From Sediminimonas qiaohouensis DSM 21189 (GTDB taxonomy: Bacteria; Pseudomonadota; Alphaproteobacteria; Rhodobacterales; Rhodobacteraceae), in assembly GCF_000423645.1 (NCBI RefSeq), contig NZ_AUIJ01000016.1:1-56299 (forward strand): DNA of 56,299 nucleotides, in the 5' to 3' direction. Positions 33,094-41,967 of the stretch are shown piece after piece (positions within the stretch are counted from its first letter, which is position 1; the number at the start of each line of letters is the position of its first letter). Below the pieces are notes generated by a model. That model made no database searches. It was not told the DNA's origin and was given only the letters and a program-made list of their open reading frames with translations. The position numbers were made by a program, and so were the translations under genes.

Positions 33094-34485
33094 ATGCAAT
33101 TTGGAATGCGCTTCCGGCGTCAGGACGCCGCTGGCAAGGCGAATGATCGCTTCTGGCACGAGATCGAGGGCCTGCCGCTCGACGAGGTGCGCTGCATTCA
33201 GGAAGAGCGGCTGCGCAATCAGATGGCCTATCTAAAGGGGAACTCGACCTTCTATCAGGAGAAGCTGGCCGAGGCGGGTGTCGATTTCGACGACATCCGC
33301 AGCATCGAAGATCTGCAAAAACTGCCCTTCACCTACAAAACAGAGATCCGCGAAAGCCTCGCGGCAGAGCCGCCCTTTGGCAAGCACCGGGCGGCGGCGA
33401 TGGCGGACATTATCCAGATGCAGGCCTCATCGGGCACGACCGGCAGCCCGTCCTATGTGGCGCTGACCGAAGCGGATACGGAGATGTGGCACGAGATGAC
33501 GGCGCGCTGTTTCTTTGCCAATGGGGTACGTCCCGGCGATATTGTGCTGCACGCGTTTTCGCTGGCCAAGGGCTTTGTCGGCGGCATCCCGGTGATGCAG
33601 GGGCTGCAGTACATGGGCGCGATCGACGTGCCTGTGGGGGCGGATGGCGGCGCGGAACGGCTGCTCCGGGCCTGTGCCGACACGCGCCCGCGATGTATCG
33701 TGGGAGCTCCGAACTTCGTTCTGCACCTAGCGGAGAAAGCGCCGGAAGTGCTTGGCTGCGAGGCCACCGAACTGGGCGTTGAACAGGTCGTCGTCGGTGG
33801 CGAGCCTGGTGGCGGCATCCCGGCCATTCGTGCCAAGATCGAAGCGGCCTGGGGTGCGAAATGCTGTGAAATGCTGGGCGGCACCGATCTGGGCGTGACC
33901 TACTGGGCCGAATGCGATGCACAGTCGGGGATGCATATGGTCAACATGGATTATATCATCACCGAACTGCTGGATCCTGAAAGCGGCGAAATCATTCCCT
34001 GGGAAAGGGGTGCCGAGGGCGAGATGATCTATACCGCGATTGGCCGTCAGGCGAGCCCGGTCGTGCGCTTCCGGTCTGGCGATTATATCGAGGTCCTCGA
34101 CACCGACTGCACTTGCGGGCGCACCGGGCCGAAAATCCGCTGCACCGGCCGGACCGACGACATGCTGATCGTGCGCGGGGCCAATGTATTCCCCTCCGCG
34201 ATCAACAGCGTGATCGCCGAAATGGTGCCGGACACCAACGGCATCATGCGCATCGTGGCCGATTTCGAAGGCCATACCACGCAGGGCGCGCTGAAGGTGA
34301 TCGTGGAACGCGGCCCCGACCGCGATCCAGCCGATGACGATGCCCTCAAGAGGAAAATCGAACAGCGCTTGCGCGACGCGCTTGTTTTCAAGGCCGACGT
34401 TCAGCTGGTGGCCCCCGACACCTTTGAAAAACCCGGCGCCGCCAAGGTCGCCTTTGTTCTGAGAGAATATCCATATCTGCCATGA
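33094..34485 (+). CDS. Phenylacetate-CoA ligase (PaaK)-type AMP ligase
   Basis: 463 aa from ATG 33094 (GGGAGG 5 nt upstream). PaaK-like N-terminus (LRNQMAYLKGNSTFYQEKL), QMQASSGTTGSPSYVALTE P-loop, metal/zinc-type CTCGRTGPKIRCTGRTDDML, then VRGANVFPSAI. Forms aryl- or cycloalkyl-acetyl-type CoA thioesters. It lies in the middle of operon C, immediately coupled (ATGA) to the third carboxyltransferase, so its product probably enters this carboxylation branch. Confidence 0.92.
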   Translation: MQFGMRFRRQDAAGKANDRFWHEIEGLPLDEVRCIQEERLRNQMAYLKGNSTFYQEKLAEAGVDFDDIRSIEDLQKLPFTYKTEIRESLAAEPPFGKHRAAAMADIIQMQASSGTTGSPSYVALTEADTEMWHEMTARCFFANGVRPGDIVLHAFSLAKGFVGGIPVMQGLQYMGAIDVPVGADGGAERLLRACADTRPRCIVGAPNFVLHLAEKAPEVLGCEATELGVEQVVVGGEPGGGIPAIRAKIEAAWGAKCCEMLGGTDLGVTYWAECDAQSGMHMVNMDYIITELLDPESGEIIPWERGAEGEMIYTAIGRQASPVVRFRSGDYIEVLDTDCTCGRTGPKIRCTGRTDDMLIVRGANVFPSAINSVIAEMVPDTNGIMRIVADFEGHTTQGALKVIVERGPDRDPADDDALKRKIEQRLRDALVFKADVQLVAPDTFEKPGAAKVAFVLREYPYLP

Positions 34486-36089
34486 CAAAACTTAAGTCCC
34501 TCCTCGACACCGGGTCCGACGACTTCCGGGAAAACGATGCGCTGTATCGCGAGAAAATCAACGAACTGCATGCCCTTCGGCTGACGCAGCGCGTTGGTGG
34601 CCCTGAAAACGCGCGCGAACGCCACAAATCAAAAGGCAAGATCCTGCCACGTGAGCGAATTGAACGGTTGATTGACCCAGGCACGCCCTTTCTCGAACTC
34701 GGCGAGCTTGCCGGGTTGAACAAATATGATGGCGTGCCGCCGGGTGCAGGCATTATCACCGGCATCGGTGTGATCGAGGGTCGTCAGTGCATGATCATCG
34801 CCAACGATGCCACGGTGAAGGGCGGCACCTATTTCGGCTTGACCTCGCGCAAGCATGTGCGCGCCCAGAAAATCGCCTGGAAGAACCGTCTTCCGGTGAT
34901 CACACTGGTCGATTCCGGCGGCGCGTTCCTGCCCGATCAGGAGAATATCTTCCCCGACGAGGGCCAGTTCGGCTCGATCTTCCATCAGCAGGTCGGCATG
35001 TCGGGCGACGGCGTGCCGCAGATCGCCGTGGTCATGGGGCCCTGCACGGCGGGGGGCGCCTATATTCCTGCGCTCTGCGACGAGGTGGTGATCGTGCGCG
35101 GTCAGGGCTTCATGTATCTGGGTGGGCCTGAGTTGACCTTCGCGGCGACAGGCGAAAAGGTCGATGCCGAGACGCTGGGTGGCGGAAAGATGCATTCGTC
35201 GGTGTCCGGCGTGACCGACCATCTGGCCGAGGATGACGCGCACGCCCTGGCCATCACCCGCGAGATTGTCAGTCATCTGGGCGAAAAGCCACTGCCCCGC
35301 AAGACGCCTGCCGCACCGCGCACGCCAGCCTATCCAGTCGAAGAAATCTACGGCATTGTCAGCCGCGACCCCAAGGTGCCGACCGACAACCGCGAGATCG
35401 TAGCGCGACTGGTAGATGACAGCGATTTTCACGAGTTCAAGCCGCTTTATGGCGACACCATCATGACCGGCTGGGGCCGTATGCACGGACACGAAGTAGG
35501 CATTCTGGCCAATACCGGCGTGCTGTTCGTGGAGGCAGCGCTGAAGGCCTCCCATTTCATCAATCTCTGCGTCCAGCGCGATACTCCGCTGCTGTTTTTG
35601 GCCGATGTGAACGGCTTCATGGTGGGCCGCGAGGTCGAGCAGATGGGCATCGCCAAGGCCGGGGCCAAGATGATCACCGCCATGTCCTCGGCCCGGGTGC
35701 CCAAGTTCACCATCATCACCGGCGGGTCCTACGGCGCGGGATACTTGGCCATGCTGGGCCGTCCGTTCCAGCCGGATGCGACCTTTGCCTGGCCCACGGG
35801 CCGCGCCGCCATCATGGGCCCCGAGCAGGCCGCCAGCGTGCTGGCGCAGGTCCGCGCCCAGATCAACGAACGCGAAGGCAAGAGCTGGACGCCCGAGGAG
35901 GAGGACGCCTTCAAGGCCCCGATCCGCAAGGAATACGAAGATTTCCAAGGGGCCTACAATTTTGCCTCGAATCTCTGGATCGACAGCGTGATCGAGCCTT
36001 GCGAGACGCGCGATGTCATGGCGCTCATGCTGGATGTGACGTCGCGCAGGCCCAAGGTCGAAACCCATTTCGGCGTGTTCAGGATGTGA
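34482..36089 (+). CDS. Acyl-CoA carboxylase beta subunit C (carboxyltransferase)
   Basis: Third carboxyltransferase, 535 aa. GAGIITGIGVIEG, ANDATVKGGTYFG, VDSGGAFLPDQENIFPDE, ADVNGFMVGREVE, GGSYGAGYLAMLGRPF. The C-lobe loop GAGYLAMLGR departs from the GAGNYGMCGR of the other two copies, hinting at different substrate handling. Pairs with the fused alpha subunit 10 bp downstream. Confidence 0.93.
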   Translation: MTKLKSLLDTGSDDFRENDALYREKINELHALRLTQRVGGPENARERHKSKGKILPRERIERLIDPGTPFLELGELAGLNKYDGVPPGAGIITGIGVIEGRQCMIIANDATVKGGTYFGLTSRKHVRAQKIAWKNRLPVITLVDSGGAFLPDQENIFPDEGQFGSIFHQQVGMSGDGVPQIAVVMGPCTAGGAYIPALCDEVVIVRGQGFMYLGGPELTFAATGEKVDAETLGGGKMHSSVSGVTDHLAEDDAHALAITREIVSHLGEKPLPRKTPAAPRTPAYPVEEIYGIVSRDPKVPTDNREIVARLVDDSDFHEFKPLYGDTIMTGWGRMHGHEVGILANTGVLFVEAALKASHFINLCVQRDTPLLFLADVNGFMVGREVEQMGIAKAGAKMITAMSSARVPKFTIITGGSYGAGYLAMLGRPFQPDATFAWPTGRAAIMGPEQAASVLAQVRAQINEREGKSWTPEEEDAFKAPIRKEYEDFQGAYNFASNLWIDSVIEPCETRDVMALMLDVTSRRPKVETHFGVFRM

Positions 36090-36099
36090 GGCGCGAGTC

Positions 36100-38106
36100 A
36101 TGAAAATCAAAACGCTTCTCATCGCCAATCGCGGCGAAATAGCCTGCCGGATCGCGCGCACCGCGCGGGCCAGTGGCATTACCCCTGTCGGCGTGCATTC
36201 CCAGGCCGACGCCAATGCCCTTCATGTCCGCGAGATCGGTCACTCCGTCTGCATCGGTGCCGGCCCTGCTGCGGAAAGCTATCTGAATATCGCCGCTGTG
36301 ATTGCCGCCGCAAGGTCGGTCGGCGCGGATGCAATCCATCCCGGCTACGGCTTTCTGGCCGAGAACCCTGATTTCGTCCGCGCGGTCGAGGCCGCCGGCA
36401 TGATCTTCATGGGGCCGACGCCGGAAACGCTCGAAAGTTTCGGTGACAAGGCCAGCGCCAAGGAGGCCGCCGTGGCCGCCGGCGTCCCGGTGATCTCGGG
36501 CGCGGAAGGCGCGCGGTCCGATCCGCAGGAAATCGCAGACGTGGTGCGCGAAATGTGCCTGCCCGTCCTGCTCAAGGCGATCGGCGGCGGTGGCGGACGT
36601 GGTCAACGTCTGGTGACCGACGAGACCACGCTTGTCGAAGACATCGAAGGCGCGCTACGCGAGGCAAAATCCACCTTTGGCTCCGAAGGGCTTTTGCTGG
36701 AAAAGTTCCTGCCCGAGGCGCGCCATGTCGAAGTGCAGATCGCCGGCGACGGCAAGGGGCATGTGGTGCACCTCTTCGAGCGTGACTGCACGCTTCAGCG
36801 CCGTCACCAGAAGGTTATCGAAGAAGCCCCGGCCTGGGGCCTGCCCCGCACGCTGTTGGACCAAATTGCGCAGGATGCGGTGCGTCTGGGCGAGACGCTC
36901 GATTATCGCGGCCTCGGCACGGTGGAATTTCTGGTCGCGGGCGAGGACTACTTCTTTCTTGAGGTGAACCCCCGCATTCAGGTCGAGCACCCCGTCACCG
37001 AGGTGATCACCGGCCTGGACCTCGTTGCGCTGCATCTGCGCATTGCCGAAGGCGTGGGCCTTGGCCTGGTGCAGGAGGATCTAAAGATCAGCGGCCACGC
37101 GGTCGAGGCGCGTCTCTATGCCGAAGACCCCGCGATGCAGTTCGCCCCCTCGACCGGCACTTTGACCACGCTCAGCCTGCCGGGTGGTCTGCGCATTGAC
37201 AGCGGCGTCGAAGAAGGCGACGTGGTCACGCCCTATTACGATCCCATGATCGCCAAGCTGATCGTTCACGCGCCCGACCGGGAAACCGCGCTGGCGCGGC
37301 TGGCCACGGCGCTGGATCACGTCGCGGTGGAGGGGGTGCAAACCAACCGCGCCTTTCTAACCGCGCTGGCGCGCAATCCTGAATTCGAGCGGATGCAGGT
37401 TCACACACGCTGGATCGACGGCAGGCTTGACGCGCTGACACAGGCAGGCCCCCTTGCCCGCCCCGAGTTATGGAAGGCCGCTGCCGCCATCCTTTTCGTG
37501 GCCACGTCGCGCCGCGATACCGATGCCGACCCCTGGACCAACCGCGACACCTTCACCGGCTGGCGGCTTGGACTGGGGGGCGATCAAATCGAAGCGGGAC
37601 AGCCTGTGACGCTGACCGATTCCGCCGGGGCCTCCGAGGAGTTGCTGGTCGGACCCGTCAAGCACGGAGACCGATACACCGTCCTGGCGGAAAACCGCGA
37701 CGCGGCGACCCTGTCGGTGCGTGAAACCACGCCGGGCCGCTGGCGTGTGAGCGAGGGTGACACGGTCCACCTCATCGACGCGCGGCTTCATGCGGGCGTG
37801 ATCGAGCTGGACACGCCCGAGGGCCGCCTGATCTTCCATCCGGCCGCGCCTCTGGATTACGCCGGCGGCGATGCTGCGGCGGACCGTGCCGTGGCCTCTC
37901 CGCTGACCGGGATGATCGTCGAGATCAAGGTGACCGAGGGTCAGCCCGTCACCGAAGGCGACGTGATTGCGGTCATGGAATCGATGAAACTTGAGATCTC
38001 GATCCGCGCGGCCGCGACCGGGATCAGCAGCAACATATCCGTCTCGAACGGAGACATGGTCGATCGCGGCCAGGTCATCGCCGAGATCCTGCCACCCGAG
38101 GAGTGA
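36100..38106 (+). CDS. Acyl-CoA carboxylase alpha subunit C (biotin carboxylase + BCCP)
   Basis: 668 aa. LLIANRGEIACRIA, HPGYGFLAENPDF, GGGGGRGQRLV (about 168), EVNPRIQVEHPVTEV (about 290) and biotinyl Lys in ESMKLEISIRA (about residue 630). Full alpha-chain architecture with a middle BT-like domain. Follows its carboxyltransferase by 10 bp and precedes the HMG-CoA-lyase-like gene by 4 bp. The lyase would be the natural final step after carboxylation and hydration of a beta-methyl enoyl-CoA. Confidence 0.93.
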   Translation: MKIKTLLIANRGEIACRIARTARASGITPVGVHSQADANALHVREIGHSVCIGAGPAAESYLNIAAVIAAARSVGADAIHPGYGFLAENPDFVRAVEAAGMIFMGPTPETLESFGDKASAKEAAVAAGVPVISGAEGARSDPQEIADVVREMCLPVLLKAIGGGGGRGQRLVTDETTLVEDIEGALREAKSTFGSEGLLLEKFLPEARHVEVQIAGDGKGHVVHLFERDCTLQRRHQKVIEEAPAWGLPRTLLDQIAQDAVRLGETLDYRGLGTVEFLVAGEDYFFLEVNPRIQVEHPVTEVITGLDLVALHLRIAEGVGLGLVQEDLKISGHAVEARLYAEDPAMQFAPSTGTLTTLSLPGGLRIDSGVEEGDVVTPYYDPMIAKLIVHAPDRETALARLATALDHVAVEGVQTNRAFLTALARNPEFERMQVHTRWIDGRLDALTQAGPLARPELWKAAAAILFVATSRRDTDADPWTNRDTFTGWRLGLGGDQIEAGQPVTLTDSAGASEELLVGPVKHGDRYTVLAENRDAATLSVRETTPGRWRVSEGDTVHLIDARLHAGVIELDTPEGRLIFHPAAPLDYAGGDAAADRAVASPLTGMIVEIKVTEGQPVTEGDVIAVMESMKLEISIRAAATGISSNISVSNGDMVDRGQVIAEILPPEE

Positions 38107-38110
38107 TGAG

Positions 38111-39070
38111 ATGAACGACTTTCCCAAATTCGTCGAGTTTCGCGAAGAAGGCCCGCGCGAGGGCTTCCAGATCGAAAAGAAGATCTATCCGATCGAGGAG
38201 CGGATCGAACTGATCGACATGCTCAGCGAGACCGGATTGAAACGCATTCAGGTCGGCAGCTTCGTCAGCCCGAAATACGTGCCGCAAATGGCCGACACCG
38301 GTGAACTGTTCCAGCGCATCAAGCGCAAGCCCGGCGTCAACTACACGTCGCTCTGGCTGAACGACAAGGGCTTTCGCAAGGCGCTGACGGCGCATGAGGT
38401 CGATATCGACCCGCGCCTGCTGTTCTACCCCTCCGAGGCCTTTGCGCAATCCAACAACAATTGTTCCTCCGCCGAAATGCGCGAGAAACAGCGCGAATGG
38501 GTCCGGCTTTACAAGGAAGAAGGTTACACCGTGGACGCCGCCTATGTGATGACGGCCTTCGGCTGCAATTTCGAAGGCCCCATCCCGCAAGAGCGCATCC
38601 TGGACGATTTCCGCTTCATCCTGCAACTTTGCGAGGAAGAGGAGATTCCGGTGCCGATCCTCGTGGTCGCCGACACGATGGGCTGGGGCAACCCGGAGGC
38701 GGTCAAGCGGATGATCGGCGCGCTGCGCGACCTGGCACCAGAGGCCCGCGTAGGCATGCACATTCACGACACGCGCGGGCTGGGCATCGCCAATGTCCAT
38801 GCTGCCCTGTCAATGGGCGTGGACATGTTCGAAAGTTCGGTCGCCGGACTTGGCGGCTGTCCTTTCGCGGGCCACGGCCACGCGCGCGCCGCCGGCAATG
38901 TCTGCACCGAGGACGCCGTGTTCCTGTGTCACGAGTTGGGCATCGAGACCGGCATCGATCTGGACAAGCTGATCGCGGCGGCCCTCAAGGCGGAAGAGAT
39001 CATCGGCGCGCCGCTCATGGGTCGCGTCATGCACACAGGCGGGCTCGACAAGTACCGCAAGGCAAGCTGA
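38111..39070 (+). CDS. HMG-CoA lyase family enzyme, active-site variant
   Basis: 319-aa TIM-barrel lyase of the HMGL type. Kept: Arg of GPREGFQ, MHIHDTRG metal His pair (about 215-217), mobile-loop Cys in GLGGCPFAGHGHARAAGN (about 250). Changed compared with human HMGCL: the metal Asp of GPRDGLQ is Glu, and the Glu of VIETTSFVSPK is Gln (IQVGSFVSPK). TAFGCNFEGPI and VADTMGWG replace CALGCPYEG and SLGDTIGVG. So the fold and lyase chemistry are likely retained but the substrate probably is not plain HMG-CoA, perhaps a larger 3-hydroxy-3-alkylglutaryl-CoA. Confidence 0.9.
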   Translation: MNDFPKFVEFREEGPREGFQIEKKIYPIEERIELIDMLSETGLKRIQVGSFVSPKYVPQMADTGELFQRIKRKPGVNYTSLWLNDKGFRKALTAHEVDIDPRLLFYPSEAFAQSNNNCSSAEMREKQREWVRLYKEEGYTVDAAYVMTAFGCNFEGPIPQERILDDFRFILQLCEEEEIPVPILVVADTMGWGNPEAVKRMIGALRDLAPEARVGMHIHDTRGLGIANVHAALSMGVDMFESSVAGLGGCPFAGHGHARAAGNVCTEDAVFLCHELGIETGIDLDKLIAAALKAEEIIGAPLMGRVMHTGGLDKYRKAS

Positions 39071-39082
39071 GGGAGGATGAAG

Positions 39083-39997
39083 ATGGCAAAGGCACTTGAT
39101 GGAAAGGTGGTTCTGGTCACCGGCGCGGGCGGCGGAATCGGTCGCGATATCGCGCTGATGGCCGCGTCCGAAGGCGCCGCCGTGGTGGTTAACGATCTGG
39201 GCGCATCGCTGAAGGGCACCGGCCAGACTGAGACCGCAGCGCAGAAGGTGGTCGAGGAAATCAGAGCCGCTGGCGGCGATGCGATTGCCGATGGCGGCAG
39301 CGTCACCGATCCCGACGCCGCGCGCGCGATGATCGAGGCCGGGGTGAAGGAGTTCGGTCGCATCGACGCCGTGGTAAACAACGCCGGCATCCTGCGCGAC
39401 TGCTTCTTCCACAAGATGTCTTTCGAGGATTTCGACGCGGTGGTGAAGGTCCATCTTTACGGCGCCTTCAACACCAGCCGCGCCGCCGCCGACCATTTCC
39501 GCGAACAGGAAAGCGGCGCGCTGGTGCACATGACCTCGACCTCGGGGCTGATCGGCAATTTCGCCCAGGCGAATTACTCCGCCGCCAAGCTGGGCATCGC
39601 CGCCTTCTCGAAATCGGTGGCGCTCGACCTCAAGCGCTGGAACGTGCGGTCGAACTGCATCGCGCCCTTCGCCTGGAGCCGGATGATCTCGTCGATCAAG
39701 ACCGACACGCCGGAACAGCAGGCCCGCGTCGAGAAGATCAAGGAGATGACCCCGGCCAAGGTCGCGCCAATGGCCTGTTTCCTGATGAGCGACCGCGCGG
39801 CGGATGTGTCGGGGCAGATCTTCGCGGTGCGCAAGAACGAGATTTTCCTGTTCAACCAGCCCCGCCCGCTGCGTTCCGTCCACTCCGGCGAGGGCTGGAC
39901 CGCCGATGAAATCGCCGAGCGCGCCATTCCCGCGCTCAAGTCGCAATTCACACCGCTCGAAGTTTCGGCGGATGTCTTTTCCTGGGATCCGGTCTGA
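39083..39997 (+). CDS. SDR of the MFE-2 3-hydroxyacyl-CoA dehydrogenase type
   Basis: 304 aa from ATG 39083; GGGAGG sits 6 nt upstream and directly abuts ATG 39077, so 39083 is preferred. VTGAGGGIG, VVVNDLGASLKGTG insertion, VNNAGILRD, YSAAK and a long C-terminal tail (SVHSGEGWTADEI) match the (3R)-hydroxyacyl-CoA dehydrogenase unit of peroxisomal multifunctional enzyme 2. Oxidises a 3-hydroxyacyl-CoA. Stop overlaps the next start (TGATG). Confidence 0.9.
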   Translation: MAKALDGKVVLVTGAGGGIGRDIALMAASEGAAVVVNDLGASLKGTGQTETAAQKVVEEIRAAGGDAIADGGSVTDPDAARAMIEAGVKEFGRIDAVVNNAGILRDCFFHKMSFEDFDAVVKVHLYGAFNTSRAAADHFREQESGALVHMTSTSGLIGNFAQANYSAAKLGIAAFSKSVALDLKRWNVRSNCIAPFAWSRMISSIKTDTPEQQARVEKIKEMTPAKVAPMACFLMSDRAADVSGQIFAVRKNEIFLFNQPRPLRSVHSGEGWTADEIAERAIPALKSQFTPLEVSADVFSWDPV

Positions 39998-40791
39998 TGG
40001 CCAAGCGCAAGAAGAAAATCAGCTCCGACATCGGCTGGAGCACCCCCGACAAGATCAGCGTACGCGGGCTCGACCTGCCCAACGAGATACTGGGGCACAT
40101 GAACCTCGGCGATCTTGCCTTTCTGCAACTGACGGGCCGCAAGGCCACGCCCGAGGAAAGCCATGTCTTCAACGCCATCATCATCACCCTGGTCGAACAT
40201 GGCATCACGCCGTCGGCCCTGGCCGCGCGGATGACCTATATGGGCGCGCCGGAATCGCTTCAGGCGGCTGTCGCGGCCGGGCTTTGCGGGCTGGGCACGG
40301 TGTTTGTCGGCTCGATGGAAGGCGCGTCGAAGATGCTCTACGAAGCGCTTCCCGAGGACAAGCTGGGCACCGGCGCCGATCTGGACGCCATCGCGCTAGA
40401 GACGGTCGAGAAGTGCCGCGCCGGAAAGGCCATCGTGCCCGGCCTGGGCCATCCGGTGCACAAGCCGGTCGATCCGCGCGCCCCGCGCCTGTTCGAAATC
40501 GCGGCCGAGAATGGCAAGTCCGGTGAATACATCGCACTGATCCAGAAGATCCAGGCCGTCGCCGAGGAAAAGTCGGGCAAGATGCTGCCGATCAACGCCA
40601 CCGGCGCCATCGGCGCGATCTGCTGCGAGTTCGGCTTTCCCTGGAAGATCGTGCGCGGTTTTGGCGTCATGGCGCGCGCCATCGGGCTGGTCGGTCATAT
40701 CCTCGAGGAAAGCGAGAACCCGATTTCCTATGAACTGTGGCAGCGCACCGAAGAGGAAATCCTCGAAACCTCCGGCCCCGGAGCGGCATGA
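39997..40791 (+). CDS. Citryl-CoA lyase-like (citrate synthase superfamily) protein
   Basis: 264 aa, about two thirds the length of citrate synthase and typical of citryl-CoA-lyase-type proteins. The conserved His is in GLGHPVHKPVDPR; AAVAAGLCGLGTVFVGSMEGA and ARAIGLVGHILEE fit the family. The segment of the citrate synthase catalytic Asp reads LPINATGAIGAI, so the Asp may be lost. Expected chemistry is reversible cleavage of a 3-hydroxy-3-carboxy acyl-CoA to acetyl-CoA and a keto acid. It gives operon C a second C-C lyase next to the HMGL-like enzyme. Confidence 0.88.
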   Translation: MAKRKKKISSDIGWSTPDKISVRGLDLPNEILGHMNLGDLAFLQLTGRKATPEESHVFNAIIITLVEHGITPSALAARMTYMGAPESLQAAVAAGLCGLGTVFVGSMEGASKMLYEALPEDKLGTGADLDAIALETVEKCRAGKAIVPGLGHPVHKPVDPRAPRLFEIAAENGKSGEYIALIQKIQAVAEEKSGKMLPINATGAIGAICCEFGFPWKIVRGFGVMARAIGLVGHILEESENPISYELWQRTEEEILETSGPGAA

Positions 40792-40794
40792 GCG

Positions 40795-41958
40795 ATGCAG
40801 ACATCCGCACCCGACACCCATAACGATCTGCGCGACGCGCTGCGTGCGCTTTGCGCGCAGTTCCCGCCGGAGTATCATCGCAAGTTCGGCGAGGATGAAA
40901 CCTATCCCGAAGAGTTCGTCGATGCGCTGACCCGCGAAGGCTGGCTAGCGGCGATGATCCCCGAGGAATATGGCGGTTCGGGCCTTGGCCTGACCGAGGC
41001 CTCGATCATCATGGAAGAGGCAAATCGCTGTGGCGCAAATGCCGGTCACTTCCACGGTCAAATGTATAACATGGGCACGCTTTTGCGGCACGGCTCGGAC
41101 GAACAGAAGCAGAAATATCTGCCCGGCATCGCCAGTGGCGCCTTGCGCCTGCAATCCATGGCCGTGACCGAACCGACGACCGGAACGGACACCACCAAGC
41201 TCAAGACCACGGGGGTCAAGAAGGGCGACCGTTACATGATCAACGGTCAGAAGGTCTGGATCAGCCGTATCCAGCATTCGGACCTGATGATCCTGCTGGC
41301 GCGCACCACGCCGCTGAAAGAGGTCAAGAAGAAATCCCAGGGCTTGTCCATCTTCATGGTCGATCTGAAAGAGGCCATCGGCAATGGCATGGAAATCCGC
41401 CCCATCGCCAACATGCCCGGCCACGAGACCAACGAAGTGTTCTTCGACAACCTCGAAATCCCCGCCGAGAATCTGATTGGCACCGAGGGGAGCGGTTTCT
41501 ATCATATCCTTGACGGTCTGAACGCCGAGCGGACGCTGATCGCGGCGGAATGTATCGGCGACGGCTATTGGTTCGTGGACAAGGCCCGCGCCTATGCCGG
41601 TGAGCGCATCGTTTTCGACCGCCCCATCGGGCAGAATCAGGGTGTGCAGTTTCCCATCGCCAAGGCCTTCGTGAATGTCGAGGCCGCCAACCTGATGCGC
41701 TTCGAGGCCTGCAAGCGCTATGATGCGGGGCAGGATTGCGGGGCCCAGGCGAATATGGCCAAGCTTCTGGCGTCCGAGGCCAGTTGGGAAGCGGCAAATG
41801 CCTGTATCCAGACCCACGGTGGCTTTGGTTTCGCGCGCGAATACGACGTCGAGCGCAAGTTCCGCGAGGCGCGGCTGTATCAGGTGGCTCCGATCTCGAC
41901 CAACCTGATCCTGTCTTATGTCGGCGAGCATATCCTGGGTATGCCGCGATCTTTCTGA
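40795..41958 (+). CDS. Acyl-CoA dehydrogenase
   Basis: 387 aa. GSGLGLTEASIIMEEANR, VTEPTTGTDTTKLKTT, ISRIQHSDLMILLARTT, QTHGGFGFAREYDVER, and C-terminal QVAPISTNLILSYVGEHILGMPRSF without YEGT; the helix-G base is in LNAERTLI. Close relative of the broken gene at the right edge and of the one at 31907. The ribosome site is weak; ATG 40795 lies 4 nt after the preceding stop, consistent with coupling. Confidence 0.91.
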   Translation: MQTSAPDTHNDLRDALRALCAQFPPEYHRKFGEDETYPEEFVDALTREGWLAAMIPEEYGGSGLGLTEASIIMEEANRCGANAGHFHGQMYNMGTLLRHGSDEQKQKYLPGIASGALRLQSMAVTEPTTGTDTTKLKTTGVKKGDRYMINGQKVWISRIQHSDLMILLARTTPLKEVKKKSQGLSIFMVDLKEAIGNGMEIRPIANMPGHETNEVFFDNLEIPAENLIGTEGSGFYHILDGLNAERTLIAAECIGDGYWFVDKARAYAGERIVFDRPIGQNQGVQFPIAKAFVNVEAANLMRFEACKRYDAGQDCGAQANMAKLLASEASWEAANACIQTHGGFGFAREYDVERKFREARLYQVAPISTNLILSYVGEHILGMPRSF

Positions 41959-41967
41959 GGAGCGACC

